DNA of 64,000 nt, taken from NCBI RefSeq assembly GCF_001046895.1, contig NZ_CAQI01000051.1, positions 1 to 64,000 on the forward strand, written 5' to 3'. The DNA comes from Pseudarthrobacter siccitolerans (GTDB lineage Bacteria > Actinomycetota > Actinomycetes > Actinomycetales > Micrococcaceae). The notes beneath the pieces are model-generated. The model saw only the letters and a list, made by a program, of their open reading frames with translations. It was not told the origin of the DNA and did not search any database. The position numbers were made by a program, and so were the translations under genes. Each line of letters starts with the position of its first letter. The stretch's first letter is position 1. Shown here piece after piece: positions 16,604 to 24,728 of this stretch.

Positions 16604-18070
16604 TCAGTCCCGCTTCAGGCTCCAGGTTGCGCCGTCCGGCCCGTCCTCCACCACGACGCCGGCCTGGTTGAGTGTGTCCCGGATGGCGTCGGACGCCGCC
16701 CAGTTCTTTTCGGCCCGCGCCGCAGCCCGGGCTTCCAGCTGCGCCTGCACCAGGACGTCCAGGGCGGCTGCTTCCTTGCTGTTGCCGGCATCAGAACCGG
16801 CCACGGCGTTCAGGCCGAGTACGTCAGTCATTACTGCCACCGTATACATGGCGAGGCGGGCGGCGTCATCGTTTCCTTCGGCGAGGGCGGTGTTGCCGGC
16901 GCGTACCGTCTCGTGGAGCGCCGCCAGCGCGCGCGGAACGTTCAGGTCATCGTCCATCGCCGCGGAGAATGCGCTGAGGGTGTCCGGGGATGAGCCGGAC
17001 GTGCCGGCCACAAAACCGAAGTCCGTTCCGAGCTTGGCGGTGGCTTTGGCGATAAACCCATCAATGCGTTCGACGGCGGCCGCGGCCTCCTGCAGCGACG
17101 TGGGGCGGTAGTCCAGGACTGAGCGGTAGTGCGCCTGGCCCAGGTAGTAGCGGACCACCCGGGGTGGGGCCAGTTCCAGCATCTCCGCAGGACTGACGGT
17201 GTTCCCGATGGACTTGGACATCTTTTCACCCTGGTAGGTGACCATGCCGTTGTGCATCCAGAAGTTGGCGAACGGGTGGCCTGCCGCCTGGGACTGGGCC
17301 AGCTCGTTTTCATGGTGCGGGAACCGCAGGTCCAGGCCGCCGCCGTGGATATCGAACTCGGTGCCCAGGTACTTGGTGACCATGGCAGAGCACTCCAGGT
17401 GCCAGCCGGGCCGGCCGGCACCCCAGGGGGAAGCCCAGCTCGCCGTCGCCGGCTCTCCGGTTTTGGAACCCTTCCACAGCGCGAAGTCGCGGGGATCGCG
17501 CTTGCCGCGAGGGTCGGCGTCGGGGGCTGCCTGCATGTCATCGATGTTCTGGCGGGTGAGCGAGCCGTACTTGCTCCAGGAACGGACGTCAAAGTACACG
17601 TCCCCCGAGCCGTCCAGGGCCGGGTAGGCGTGGCCGCGGTCGATCAGTTGCTGGATGAGCGCATGCATCTCCGGGATGTGGCCGGTAGCGCGGGGTTCGT
17701 AGGTGGGCCGGGAAACGCCCAGGGCGTCGTAGGCTTTCAGGAATTCCTGCTCGTAGCGGTATGCCAGGGCCCACCATTCTTCGCCCGCCACTTCGCCGGG
17801 TTCCGGGCTGAAGTCCGGCGCGAAGGATGCCTCGGACTTCGCCAGGATCTTGTCATCGATGTCCGTGACGTTCCGGACCACCGTGACCCGCAGGCCGCGG
17901 TATTGGAGCCAGCGGGTGAGCTGGTCGAACGCGATGGCGGAGCGGATATGGCCAACGTGCGGCATGCCCTGCACCGTGGCCCCGCAGTAATAGAGGCTGG
18001 CCTTGCCCTCGACGAGGGGCACGAAGTCGCGGACTTCGGCGGAGGCAGTGTCATAGAAGCGCAGGGTCAC
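16604..18070 (-). CDS. cysS: Cysteinyl-tRNA synthetase
   Basis: Class I synthetase that charges tRNA-Cys. At 488 residues it has normal length. Visible motifs are the HIGH-type PHVGHIRSA, the KMSKS motif in GEKMSKSIGN, and zinc-ligand candidates in YYCGATV, HLECSAM and FPHHENE. The C-terminal part carries the helical DALR-like anticodon region. The ATG lies 9 bp after the ispF stop, so the gene appears to be co-transcribed with ispD and ispF. Confidence 0.97.
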   Translation of the reverse strand: MTLRFYDTASAEVRDFVPLVEGKASLYYCGATVQGMPHVGHIRSAIAFDQLTRWLQYRGLRVTVVRNVTDIDDKILAKSEASFAPDFSPEPGEVAGEEWWALAYRYEQEFLKAYDALGVSRPTYEPRATGHIPEMHALIQQLIDRGHAYPALDGSGDVYFDVRSWSKYGSLTRQNIDDMQAAPDADPRGKRDPRDFALWKGSKTGEPATASWASPWGAGRPGWHLECSAMVTKYLGTEFDIHGGGLDLRFPHHENELAQSQAAGHPFANFWMHNGMVTYQGEKMSKSIGNTVSPAEMLELAPPRVVRYYLGQAHYRSVLDYRPTSLQEAAAAVERIDGFIAKATAKLGTDFGFVAGTSGSSPDTLSAFSAAMDDDLNVPRALAALHETVRAGNTALAEGNDDAARLAMYTVAVMTDVLGLNAVAGSDAGNSKEAAALDVLVQAQLEARAAARAEKNWAASDAIRDTLNQAGVVVEDGPDGATWSLKRD

Positions 18071-18079
18071 CGCTCCAGA

Positions 18080-18592
18080 TTAGCCGATGGCGCCGGACGG
18101 GTTTGGATACACCAGGGCGGTGGCCACTGCGCTGATGCCTTCCCCCCGGCCGGCGAACCCCAGCCCGTCGCTGGTAGTGGCGGTTACGCTGACGGGCGCG
18201 CCTGCGGCCTCGCTGAGCACCCGCTGCGATTCCTCACGCCGGGGCCCGAACTTGGGCCGGTTGGCCACGAACTGGACCGCGACGTTGCCTATTTCGAACC
18301 CGGCGGCCCGCACGATCCGGGCCGCTTCCGCGAGCAGCGTGACCCCCGATGCGCCCGCGAATTCAGGGCGGCTGGTTCCGAAGTGGGTTCCGAGGTCGCC
18401 GATGCCGGCTGCCGAGAAAAGGGCATCTGCGGCCGCGTGTGCCACCGGGTCGCCGTCGGAGTGCCCGGCGAGGCCGCGTTCCCCCTCCCAGTGGAGGCCG
18501 CCAAGCCACAGCGGACGGGGCGCGTCATCGGAGGCGTAGGCGTGGACGTCCAGCCCGATGCCGGTGCGGGGAAGGATCGCGGTGATGTCCAT
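18080..18592 (-). CDS. ispF: 2-C-methyl-D-erythritol 2,4-cyclodiphosphate synthase
   Basis: IspF makes the cyclodiphosphate intermediate of the MEP isoprenoid pathway. The 170-residue protein shows the metal-binding D-x-H motif in GIGLDVHAY, the family segment HSDGDPVAHAAADAL, and the C-terminal TTSDGLGFAGRGEGI that contributes to the trimeric active site. The ATG at 18592 is 2 bp after the ispD stop. An upstream in-frame start would overlap ispD and lacks family support. It works directly downstream of ispD in the pathway, with IspE between them. Confidence 0.96.
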   Translation of the reverse strand: MDITAILPRTGIGLDVHAYASDDAPRPLWLGGLHWEGERGLAGHSDGDPVAHAAADALFSAAGIGDLGTHFGTSRPEFAGASGVTLLAEAARIVRAAGFEIGNVAVQFVANRPKFGPRREESQRVLSEAAGAPVSVTATTSDGLGFAGRGEGISAVATALVYPNPSGAIG

Positions 18593-18594
18593 GC

Positions 18595-19377
18595 CTAGCC
18601 CTCCACCCAACGCACGCCCAGGGGCCCTTCCAGCAGCCCCTCGGCGATGATCAGGTCCAGCGGGGTGGTGATCTTCAGTGACTGGCTGGAGCCGCGGACG
18701 GCGTGGACCGGGGTGCCCAGCATTTCCACCAGCATGGCGTCATCGGTGACAGCCGCGGACTGCTGCTGGTCCAGGGTCCGTGCGGACTCGTGGGCTTTCA
18801 GGAGGGTGCCGAGCTGGAAACCCTGGGGCGTCTGCACGGCGCGCAGTTCCTCCCGGGGTGCCGTGCCGGTGACGACTTCCGGTGCCAGTGCGCTGTCATC
18901 CCCGGTGGTAGCTTTCACGGTTTTCACGGTGTCCACTACGGCGACGGCGGGAATCACCGCGGCGGCACCGGCAGCGAGGGCGTCGGTCACCCGGTGGAAA
19001 ACCGATTCGGGGGTCAGCACGCGGGCGGCGTCGTGGACCAGGACCGCCTCGATCCCGTCCATCAGGGCAGCAATGCCGGCCCGGACGGAGTCGGCGCGGG
19101 TGGCGCCGCCGTCGACAATGGAAAGGAGGGGGCCGCCGTCGGCCAGTTCCTCCCTGAAGTCCTCACACAACTGCCGCAGGGCAGTGTCCCCGGCAGGAAG
19201 GGCGATGCACACCTGGCTGCTCACGCCGGACGCGACAATCCCGCGCAGTGCATGCATGAGGATTGGTTCGCCGCCCAGGGGCACGGCTGCTTTGGGCATG
19301 CCGTAGCCGAGCCGCTGCCCGGAGCCGGCGGCCACGAGGATCACGGCAGTGACGGGACGGGTGGGAGTTTCACTCAT
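18595..19377 (-). CDS. ispD: 2-C-methyl-D-erythritol 4-phosphate cytidylyltransferase
   Basis: IspD transfers CMP to methylerythritol phosphate. The 260-residue protein has the nucleotidyltransferase signature VAAGSGQRLGYGMPKA near its N-terminus, LVHDAARVL in the middle, and the C-terminal RGSSQSLKITTPLDL. The ATG at 19377 is used because the signature begins a few residues later. The upstream in-frame extension to 19461 runs into the carD terminator region and is not coding in character. It is the first gene of the ispD-ispF-cysS-rlmB series. Confidence 0.95.
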   Translation of the reverse strand: MSETPTRPVTAVILVAAGSGQRLGYGMPKAAVPLGGEPILMHALRGIVASGVSSQVCIALPAGDTALRQLCEDFREELADGGPLLSIVDGGATRADSVRAGIAALMDGIEAVLVHDAARVLTPESVFHRVTDALAAGAAAVIPAVAVVDTVKTVKATTGDDSALAPEVVTGTAPREELRAVQTPQGFQLGTLLKAHESARTLDQQQSAAVTDDAMLVEMLGTPVHAVRGSSQSLKITTPLDLIIAEGLLEGPLGVRWVEG

Positions 19378-19429
19378 GCCGACTAGCCTACGTCCCCGCG
19401 GCCTGCCCCGCCCGGACCTGAATCCGGGC

Positions 19430-19466
19430 AAAAAGAAGCCCCGGCGGCACATGGGTGCCACCGGGG
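19430..19466 (-). terminator. Rho-independent terminator after carD
   Basis: A 12-bp stem with one mismatch (19439-19450 against 19455-19466) and a 4-nt loop is followed on the minus strand by TTCTTTTT. It sits between the carD stop and the ispD start and should separate, or attenuate read-through between, carD and the isp operon. Confidence 0.85.
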
Positions 19467-19474
19467 TTCAATTC

Positions 19475-19957
19475 TTAGGAAGCCAGAACCTCGTCGAGAA
19501 CGCTTGCAGCCTTCTCCTCGTCGGTCTTTTCAGCCAGGGCCAGTTCTGAAATCAGAATCTGCCGGGCTTTGGCCAGCATTCGCTTTTCGCCTGCGGAAAG
19601 GCCCCGGTCGTGATCGCGGCGCCACAGGTCGCGGACGACCTCTGCCACCTTGATGACGTCACCGGAAGCAAGCTTCTCCAGATTTGCCTTGTATCTGCGT
19701 GACCAGTTGGTGGGCTCTTCGGTGAACTCAGCGCGAAGCACATCAAACACATGCTCCAGGCCTTCCTTGCCCACTACGTCCCGAACGCCAACAAGATCAA
19801 CATTTTCTGCTGGAACTTCAATGGTCAGATCACCCTGAGCCACCTTGAGCTTGAGATACATCTTCTCTTCGCCCTTGATGGTGCGCATCTTGATTTCTTC
19901 AATCTTCGCAGCACCGTGGTGAGGGTAAACTACTGTCTCGCCGACCTCAAATACCAT
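19475..19957 (-). CDS. carD: CarD family transcriptional regulator
   Basis: CarD binds the RNA polymerase beta subunit and stabilises open complexes at rRNA and other promoters. The 160-residue protein has the N-terminal Tudor-like RNAP-interaction domain (about 1-55, starting MVFEVGETVVYPHHG) and a helical DNA-binding domain (about 60-160) that includes RDLWRRDHDRGLSAGEKRML. Length and sequence are typical of mycobacterial CarD. The start is preceded by a purine-rich ribosome binding site. The gene diverges from the lipoprotein gene at 20215. Confidence 0.97.
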   Translation of the reverse strand: MVFEVGETVVYPHHGAAKIEEIKMRTIKGEEKMYLKLKVAQGDLTIEVPAENVDLVGVRDVVGKEGLEHVFDVLRAEFTEEPTNWSRRYKANLEKLASGDVIKVAEVVRDLWRRDHDRGLSAGEKRMLAKARQILISELALAEKTDEEKAASVLDEVLAS

Positions 19958-20214
19958 GTGGACATTTCCCCTTTCCCGCAGACCAGTTTATCACGATTCG
20001 GGCATATGACCGGCCGGCAAAAGGGCCCCGAACCGCGAAATTCCGCGGAAAAACAGCGCAATCGACCCCCTCAACCCCCTTGACGAACGCAGATAATAGT
20101 GCATGTCACGTACGCTGCCAAGGGTGATATGACGGCCCTCGAATCCTCGTTTGCAGTGGATTGCGGCTAGGCTATGGCTGAATAATCTTTCAGAACTCTT
20201 GAGGAGTACGTGAC

Positions 20215-20769
20215 GTGCGTTTCACTGCGATGAACCGGGCCCAGCGCGCCAAACTGGCACTGACGGCAGGCGCTCTCGGCGTCGGGCTGCTGGCGTCAGG
20301 CTGCGGGTACACCAATTCCCAGCAGACAAGCGAGCAGTACCAGTCGTCAGACGGCATCATCACCGACCTCGGCCCCCTGCAGCTCCGGAACATGCTCATT
20401 GTCTCCTCCGGCAAGGACCAGCCGGGCCGCCTGATCGGCGCCGTCTACAACTCTTCCTCGCAGGATGTGAAGCTCACGGTCAACGGCGCCGAGGGTTCGC
20501 AGACTGAGGTTCCAGTCAAGGCCAACTCCTACACGCTGCTGAACGAGACCTCGGACGAAGCCATCCTGAGCACCACGGGTGACATCCCGGGCTCGCTGGT
20601 GGACGTCAAGATCACCGAGGACGGCACGAACGTCAGCAACACCGTCAAGGTTCCGGTGCTGGATGCCACGCTGCCGGAGTACAAGGAATACCTGCCGGCA
20701 GGCAGCACTCCTTCACCGTCGGCAACTCCTTCGCCCACTGCTTCCGAACTCGGTGGCAGCAACCACTAG
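20215..20769 (+). CDS. Putative lipoprotein of unknown function
   Basis: The 184-residue protein begins with a twin-basic signal region and hydrophobic core ending in the lipobox LASGC, so it should be lipid-anchored outside the membrane at Cys30. The mature part (about 40-160) is predicted to be beta-rich and contains LGPLQLRNMLIVSS and RLIGAVYNSS, which recall small secreted beta-sandwich proteins. A Ser/Thr/Pro tail with two SPSAT/SPTAS segments closes the chain. The start is GTG at 20215, preceded by GAGGAG. No function is recognised. Its location between carD and senX3-regX3 suggests a conserved neighbourhood rather than a role. Confidence 0.85.
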   Translation: MRFTAMNRAQRAKLALTAGALGVGLLASGCGYTNSQQTSEQYQSSDGIITDLGPLQLRNMLIVSSGKDQPGRLIGAVYNSSSQDVKLTVNGAEGSQTEVPVKANSYTLLNETSDEAILSTTGDIPGSLVDVKITEDGTNVSNTVKVPVLDATLPEYKEYLPAGSTPSPSATPSPTASELGGSNH

Positions 20770-20807
20770 GCCACAGGCGCGGAACAGCTGAGATACACAA
20801 AAGCTTT

Positions 20808-20845
20808 ACAAAAGGGAGGGGGCCGGCCGGCCCCCTCCCTTTTGT
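20808..20845. terminator. 38-bp perfect palindrome, bidirectional terminator
   Basis: The stretch is a perfect inverted repeat with no spacer: ACAAAAGGGAGGGGG and its complement flank the self-complementary core CCGGCCGG. It lies between the convergent lipoprotein gene (stop 20769) and regX3 (stop 20869). Transcribed from either side it forms a GC-rich stem ending in a TTTTGT tract, so it should end transcription in both directions. Confidence 0.85.
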
Positions 20846-20868
20846 ATGTGCCTTATTGGCCGCCCTCT

Positions 20869-21549
20869 TTAGGGCTCGAACTTGTAGCCGAGGCCGCGGA
20901 CCGTCACCAGGTACCGCGGCGCTGAGGGATCGGGTTCAATCTTGCCGCGCAGCCGCTTGACATGGACGTCCAGCGTCTTGGTGTCCCCCACGTAGTCCGA
21001 GCCCCAGACACGGTCAATGAGCTGCCCGCGGGTGAGCACCCGGCCGGAGTTGCGCAGGAGCATCTCCAGGAGTTCAAATTCCTTCAACGGGAGCAGCACC
21101 TGCTCGCCGCCCACGCTGACCACATGGCGTTCGATGTCCATCCGCACGGGGCCGGCCTGGACCGTGGAAGAGATCAGTTCCTCGGGTTCGCCCTGGCGCC
21201 GCAGGACGGCCCTCACCCGGGCCACCAGTTCGCGCGAGGAGTAGGGCTTGGTGACATAGTCATCGGCGCCCAGTTCCAGGCCCACTACCTTGTCGATTTC
21301 GGCGTCCTTGGCCGTCAGCATGATTACCGGGACGCTGGAGCGCTGGCGCAACTGGCGGCAGACCTCCGTGCCGGACAGCCCGGGCAGCTGCAGGTCCAGC
21401 AGCACAAGGTCCGCCCCGTTCCGGTCGAATTCGGTGATGGCGTCCAGTCCGTTGTCCACCACTTCAACCTCGAATCCCTCTTTGCCCAGCAAATAGGACA
21501 ACGGGTCACTGAACGATTCCTCGTCCTCCACAATCAAGATCCTGCTCAA
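20869..21549 (-). CDS. regX3: Response regulator RegX3 (OmpR family)
   Basis: The 226-residue protein has a receiver domain (about 1-120) with phospho-acceptor D52 in VLLDLQLPG and the KPYSSREL segment, then an OmpR-type winged helix (about 130-226) with PLKEFELLEMLLRNSGRVLT and GDTKTLDVHVKRLR. It matches mycobacterial RegX3 nearly end to end, so a phosphate-starvation role is likely. The start is TTG at 21549, overlapping the senX3 stop by 4 bp (TTGA); the homologue starts at the same residue. Kinase and regulator are therefore translationally coupled. Confidence 0.94.
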   Translation of the reverse strand: MSRILIVEDEESFSDPLSYLLGKEGFEVEVVDNGLDAITEFDRNGADLVLLDLQLPGLSGTEVCRQLRQRSSVPVIMLTAKDAEIDKVVGLELGADDYVTKPYSSRELVARVRAVLRRQGEPEELISSTVQAGPVRMDIERHVVSVGGEQVLLPLKEFELLEMLLRNSGRVLTRGQLIDRVWGSDYVGDTKTLDVHVKRLRGKIEPDPSAPRYLVTVRGLGYKFEP

Positions 21550-22793
21550 GCGTTGGCTCCTCGTTCTTTTGCGCCTGCGGCGCGTGGTACTTGGGTGACA
21601 GGTGGCTTCAGGGGTTCCCGGCCGGACACACCGGCTGCCGGCCGCGGAAGCTCCTCACCGCCGTCCTGGCCTTCCATCTCTGGGAGGCGGAGGGTGAAAG
21701 TGGAACCCTGGCCGGGCTGGGACCAGAGGGTCACTTCCCCGCCGTGGTTGGCGGCCACATGCTTGACGATGCTCAGTCCCAGGCCGGTGCCGCCGGTGTG
21801 CCGCGAACGGGCGGCGTCGACGCGGTAGAAACGCTCAAAGACGCGCTCCTGGTCCTCGGCACTGAGTCCCTCGCCTTGGTCCGTCACCGAGATGGACACC
21901 AGCCCGTCCCTGGACCGGACACCGATTCCAACCCTGGTGTTCGGCGGGGAGTAGCGGATGGCGTTGTCGATGAGGTTGCGCAGGGCCGTGACCAGGAGGT
22001 CCTGGTCTCCGAAGACCTTCCCTTCGGTCCGGCCGCCCACAACAATATTGATGTTCTTGCTTTCGGCCGGGAGCTGCGAGCGGTCAACGGCCTCCGCGAT
22101 CACGGCGTTGACGTCAACAGGTCCGCCAGCCTGGGACACACTGGCCCCCTGCAACCGGGAAAGTTCGATGATGTCCTGCACCAGGGCGGCCAGGCGGCCC
22201 GACTCCTTGTGCATGCGCTTGGCGAACCGGCGCACTGCCTCTTCGTCGTCGGCCGAGGATTCGAGGGCTTCGGCGAGCAGGGAAATGGCGCCCACCGGGG
22301 TCTTCAGTTCGTGGGAAACATTGGCCACGAAGTCGTTGCGGATCTCTTCCGTCCGGGTAATTTCCGTGCGGTCATCCGCCAGCAGGAGGATGTATTCCTC
22401 GCCCAGCATGGCTGCGCGCACCTGCACAATGATGGTGCCCTGGCCCAGGGGTCCCCGCGGCAGCTCCAGCTGCTTCTCCAGGATGACGCCGTCGCGCCGG
22501 ACGCCTGCCGTCATGTCCAGCAGTTCCTTGTGGACCACTGTGTGCCCGCGGACCAGTCCGTAGGCGTAGGCGGCCGGGCTGGCGCGGACCACGCCGTCGA
22601 TGGCGTCCACCACCACAAAGGCCCGTCCGACGACGGCAAGCACCTCGGCTGCCCCGGCCGGCAGGGCGAGTTCATCGGCGTCGACATCCAGCAGCTGCCG
22701 CTGCTTCTCACTGACCCTGTAGGCAAGCACCCCGAAGGTACCGAGCGCCAGGCCAACTAGGCCGGCAACCAGTCCGATGAGCATAGGATCCAC
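21546..22793 (-). CDS. senX3: Sensor histidine kinase SenX3
   Basis: The 415-residue kinase has an N-terminal membrane segment (about 5-26) with little extracellular sequence, a PAS-like domain (about 45-145), the dimerisation/phospho-acceptor helix with H161 in NVSHELKTP, and a HATPase domain with N, G1 and G2 boxes (DNAIRYSPPN, DQGEGLSAED, GTGLGLSIVKH). The C-terminal tail is disordered. SenX3 proteins signal phosphate status together with PhoU and the Pst transporter, phosphorylating RegX3 when phosphate is scarce. phoU lies divergently upstream here, but no pst genes are in the window. Confidence 0.94.
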   Translation of the reverse strand: MDPMLIGLVAGLVGLALGTFGVLAYRVSEKQRQLLDVDADELALPAGAAEVLAVVGRAFVVVDAIDGVVRASPAAYAYGLVRGHTVVHKELLDMTAGVRRDGVILEKQLELPRGPLGQGTIIVQVRAAMLGEEYILLLADDRTEITRTEEIRNDFVANVSHELKTPVGAISLLAEALESSADDEEAVRRFAKRMHKESGRLAALVQDIIELSRLQGASVSQAGGPVDVNAVIAEAVDRSQLPAESKNINIVVGGRTEGKVFGDQDLLVTALRNLIDNAIRYSPPNTRVGIGVRSRDGLVSISVTDQGEGLSAEDQERVFERFYRVDAARSRHTGGTGLGLSIVKHVAANHGGEVTLWSQPGQGSTFTLRLPEMEGQDGGEELPRPAAGVSGREPLKPPVTQVPRAAGAKERGANA

Positions 22794-22852
22794 AGCTCAA
22801 CCTTATGCGCTGGCGGGCGGCCACCGGCACGTCCGGAGCCGCTGTGCCAACG

Positions 22853-22870
22853 GTTCAACTAACGTTCATC
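22853..22870 (+). promoter_or_regulatory. PHO-box-like direct repeat (RegX3 binding candidate)
   Basis: Two heptamers, GTTCAAC at 22853-22859 and GTTCATC at 22864-22870, are spaced exactly 11 bp start to start. This matches the known actinobacterial PHO-box pattern of 11-bp direct repeats headed by GTTCACC. The site lies between the divergent senX3 and phoU genes, so RegX3 may regulate its own operon and phoU. A -10-like GATACT follows at 22894-22899 for the phoU direction. Confidence 0.7.
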
Positions 22871-22991
22871 TTCAAGGGCCTAACCGTTTACCGGATACTG
22901 GCAGAGTAACGAGTTGGACTGCCGAACGGCGACATGAATTCCTGCTGTCCGGGTGCGGGCGGGACGGGAGTTCCAAGGAAAGGACGCCTAC

Positions 22992-23654
22992 GTGCGTAAG
23001 GTTTTTCAGGAAGAGCTCACCCAGGTTGGTGACCAGCTGGTGGAGATTTCCCGGCTGGTCAGCGAGGCGATGGATAAGGCCACCACTTCGTTCCAGGTGG
23101 CGGACGTGGATCTTGCCCAGGATGTGATCGCTGCGGATGCCCGCATCGACTTCCTGCAGAACAGCCTTGACGAACGGGCCATTGACATCCTGGCGCTGCA
23201 GGGCCCTGTCGCCAGCGATCTGCGGATGATCGTGGGGTCCTTGCGGATGAGCGCCTCGCTGGAGCGTATGGGCGACCTTGCCCGGCACATCGCCCAGCTG
23301 GCCCGCCTCCGTTTCCCCTCCGTCGTCATTCCGGAAACCATGACGGCAACGTTCAAGAGCATGGCTGACCTGGACCAGGAGATCGCGGACAAGCTCACCG
23401 TTCTCCTGGAGACCCGCGACCTTGAGGTGGCCCGGGACATCCTGAAGGCGAACACCGCCATCAACGATCTGCACCTGAGCGTCTTCAAGGCCATCGCGGC
23501 GCCGGAATGGGCCGAGACCCCCGCTACCACCGTTGACGTTGCACTGGCCAGCCGGTATTTCGAGCGCTTCGCGGACCACGGCGTCTCGGTGGCGCAGAAG
23601 GTCACCTACCTGGTGACCGGCGCCTGGCAGCCGAACGCCACCGAGCACAGCTAA
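22992..23654 (+). CDS. phoU: Phosphate signalling protein PhoU
   Basis: PhoU restrains phosphate-starvation signalling by linking the Pst transporter to the sensor kinase. The 220-residue all-helical protein is a tandem of two three-helix bundles with the family motifs ARIDFLQNSLDE, RMIVGSLRMSASLERMGDLA and YFERFADHGVSVAQKVTYLV. The GTG at 22992 is chosen because AAGGAAAGGA lies just upstream and homologues start with VRKVFQEEL-like sequence. It is divergent from senX3-regX3. A 63-bp palindromic repeat begins 8 bp after the stop. Confidence 0.95.
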   Translation: MRKVFQEELTQVGDQLVEISRLVSEAMDKATTSFQVADVDLAQDVIAADARIDFLQNSLDERAIDILALQGPVASDLRMIVGSLRMSASLERMGDLARHIAQLARLRFPSVVIPETMTATFKSMADLDQEIADKLTVLLETRDLEVARDILKANTAINDLHLSVFKAIAAPEWAETPATTVDVALASRYFERFADHGVSVAQKVTYLVTGAWQPNATEHS

Positions 23655-23662
23655 CCCCCGGG

Positions 23663-23725
23663 GAGTTTTTGTCCAGATACGCCGACTTCCGAGGCCCGGA
23701 GGCCTGCATATCTGGACAAAAACTC
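23663..23725. repeat. 63-bp imperfect palindrome, copy A
   Basis: The element opens with GAGTTTTTGTCCAGATACGC and closes with GCATATCTGGACAAAAACTC. The 20-bp arms pair with one mismatch around a 23-nt loop. It starts 8 bp after the phoU stop. Two further copies of the same 63-bp length are at 52744-52806 and 57137-57199. The last 23 bases are identical in all three. Confidence 0.9.
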
Positions 23726-23737
23726 TTGCGGGAACCA

Positions 23738-23780
23738 ACGACGGCGGGCCGGTCACCTGAGGTGACCGGCCCGCCGTCGT
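23738..23780. terminator. 43-nt hairpin between convergent phoU and gpmA
   Basis: A perfect 20-bp stem (23738-23757 with 23761-23780) surrounds a TGA loop; the stem core is GGCCGGTCACC. No U-tract follows on either strand, so intrinsic termination is likely but not certain. It lies in the convergent gap between phoU and gpmA, downstream of repeat copy A. Confidence 0.6.
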
Positions 23781-23866
23781 CCATTCACCGTGGACGCAGC
23801 GCGTTCTTCGGCCGGAGTGCGTCTAAGGGAGGAACGACCGAGCACCCGGCGAAGAACCGCGAAGTC

Positions 23867-24613
23867 TTATTTCTTGCCCTGATTGGCTACAGCGAGGATG
23901 GCCTCTTCCGCAGCTTCGGGGTCGAGGTAGGTGCCGCCCGGCTTGATGGGCTGGAAGTCCTCGTCCAGGTCGTAGACCAGCGGAATGCCGGTGGGGATGT
24001 TGAGCCCGGCGATGGCTTCGTCGCTGATGCCGTCCAGGTGCTTGACGAGGGCGCGCAGCGAGTTGCCGTGGGCGGTGACCAGGACGGTCTTGCCGGCCTT
24101 CAGGTCTTCCTTGATGTCCGATTCCCAGTACGGCAGCAGGCGGACCAGGACGTCCTTCAGGCATTCGGTGCGCGGGAGGGCGTCGCCGAGGTCCGCGTAG
24201 CGGGGATCGTGGGCCTGGGAGAACTCTGAGTTGTCGTCCAGGGGCGGCGGCGGGGTGTCGTAGGAACGGCGCCATTCCATGAACTGCTCTTCGCCGTATT
24301 CGGCGAGGGTCTGGGCCTTGTCCTTGCCCTGCAGCGCACCGTAGTGGCGTTCGTTCAGGCGCCAGTCGCGCTTGACGGGGATCCAGCCGCGGTCAGCCTT
24401 GTCCAGGGCGATGTTGGCCGTGTTGATGGCCCGCTTCAACAGGGAGGTGTACAGGATGTCCGGGAGAACATCGTTCTCAACCAGGAGCTCCCCGCCCCGT
24501 GCTGCTTCCGTGCGGCCCTGGTCGTTGAGGTCTACGTCCACCCAGCCGGTGAACAGGTTCTTGGCGTTCCATTCGCTGTGGCCGTGGCGCAGCAGAATCA
24601 GCTTGTAAGTCAT
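23867..24613 (-). CDS. gpmA: 2,3-bisphosphoglycerate-dependent phosphoglycerate mutase
   Basis: GpmA interconverts 3- and 2-phosphoglycerate in glycolysis. The 248-residue protein has the phosphohistidine motif LLRHGHSEWN (H10), the substrate-binding segments LNERHYGALQG and RRSYDTPPP, and the second active-site histidine in TAHGNSLRAL. The ATG at 24613 gives the canonical start MTYKLILLRHG with AGGA upstream; an ATG 3 codons earlier is also possible. The long in-frame extension to 24844 overlaps the divergent methyltransferase gene and is rejected. Confidence 0.97.
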   Translation of the reverse strand: MTYKLILLRHGHSEWNAKNLFTGWVDVDLNDQGRTEAARGGELLVENDVLPDILYTSLLKRAINTANIALDKADRGWIPVKRDWRLNERHYGALQGKDKAQTLAEYGEEQFMEWRRSYDTPPPPLDDNSEFSQAHDPRYADLGDALPRTECLKDVLVRLLPYWESDIKEDLKAGKTVLVTAHGNSLRALVKHLDGISDEAIAGLNIPTGIPLVYDLDEDFQPIKPGGTYLDPEAAEEAILAVANQGKK

Positions 24614-24728
24614 GATTTTCATCCTAGCCGAGCGCCGCTGCCGCCCGCCCAGCGTTACAGCCGGTGCTCCGCCGGCGTCACGAAGCACCCTGTACAGGCT
24701 GTAAGGGCCGCAGCGATATGGTGGGGCG

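Noticed and set aside
23663..23725. 63-bp palindromes as integron attC sites
   Set aside because: Size and folded shape are similar, but the conserved attC core (GTTRRRY) is absent, no integrase is present, and the neighbouring genes are ordinary chromosomal genes, not cassettes.
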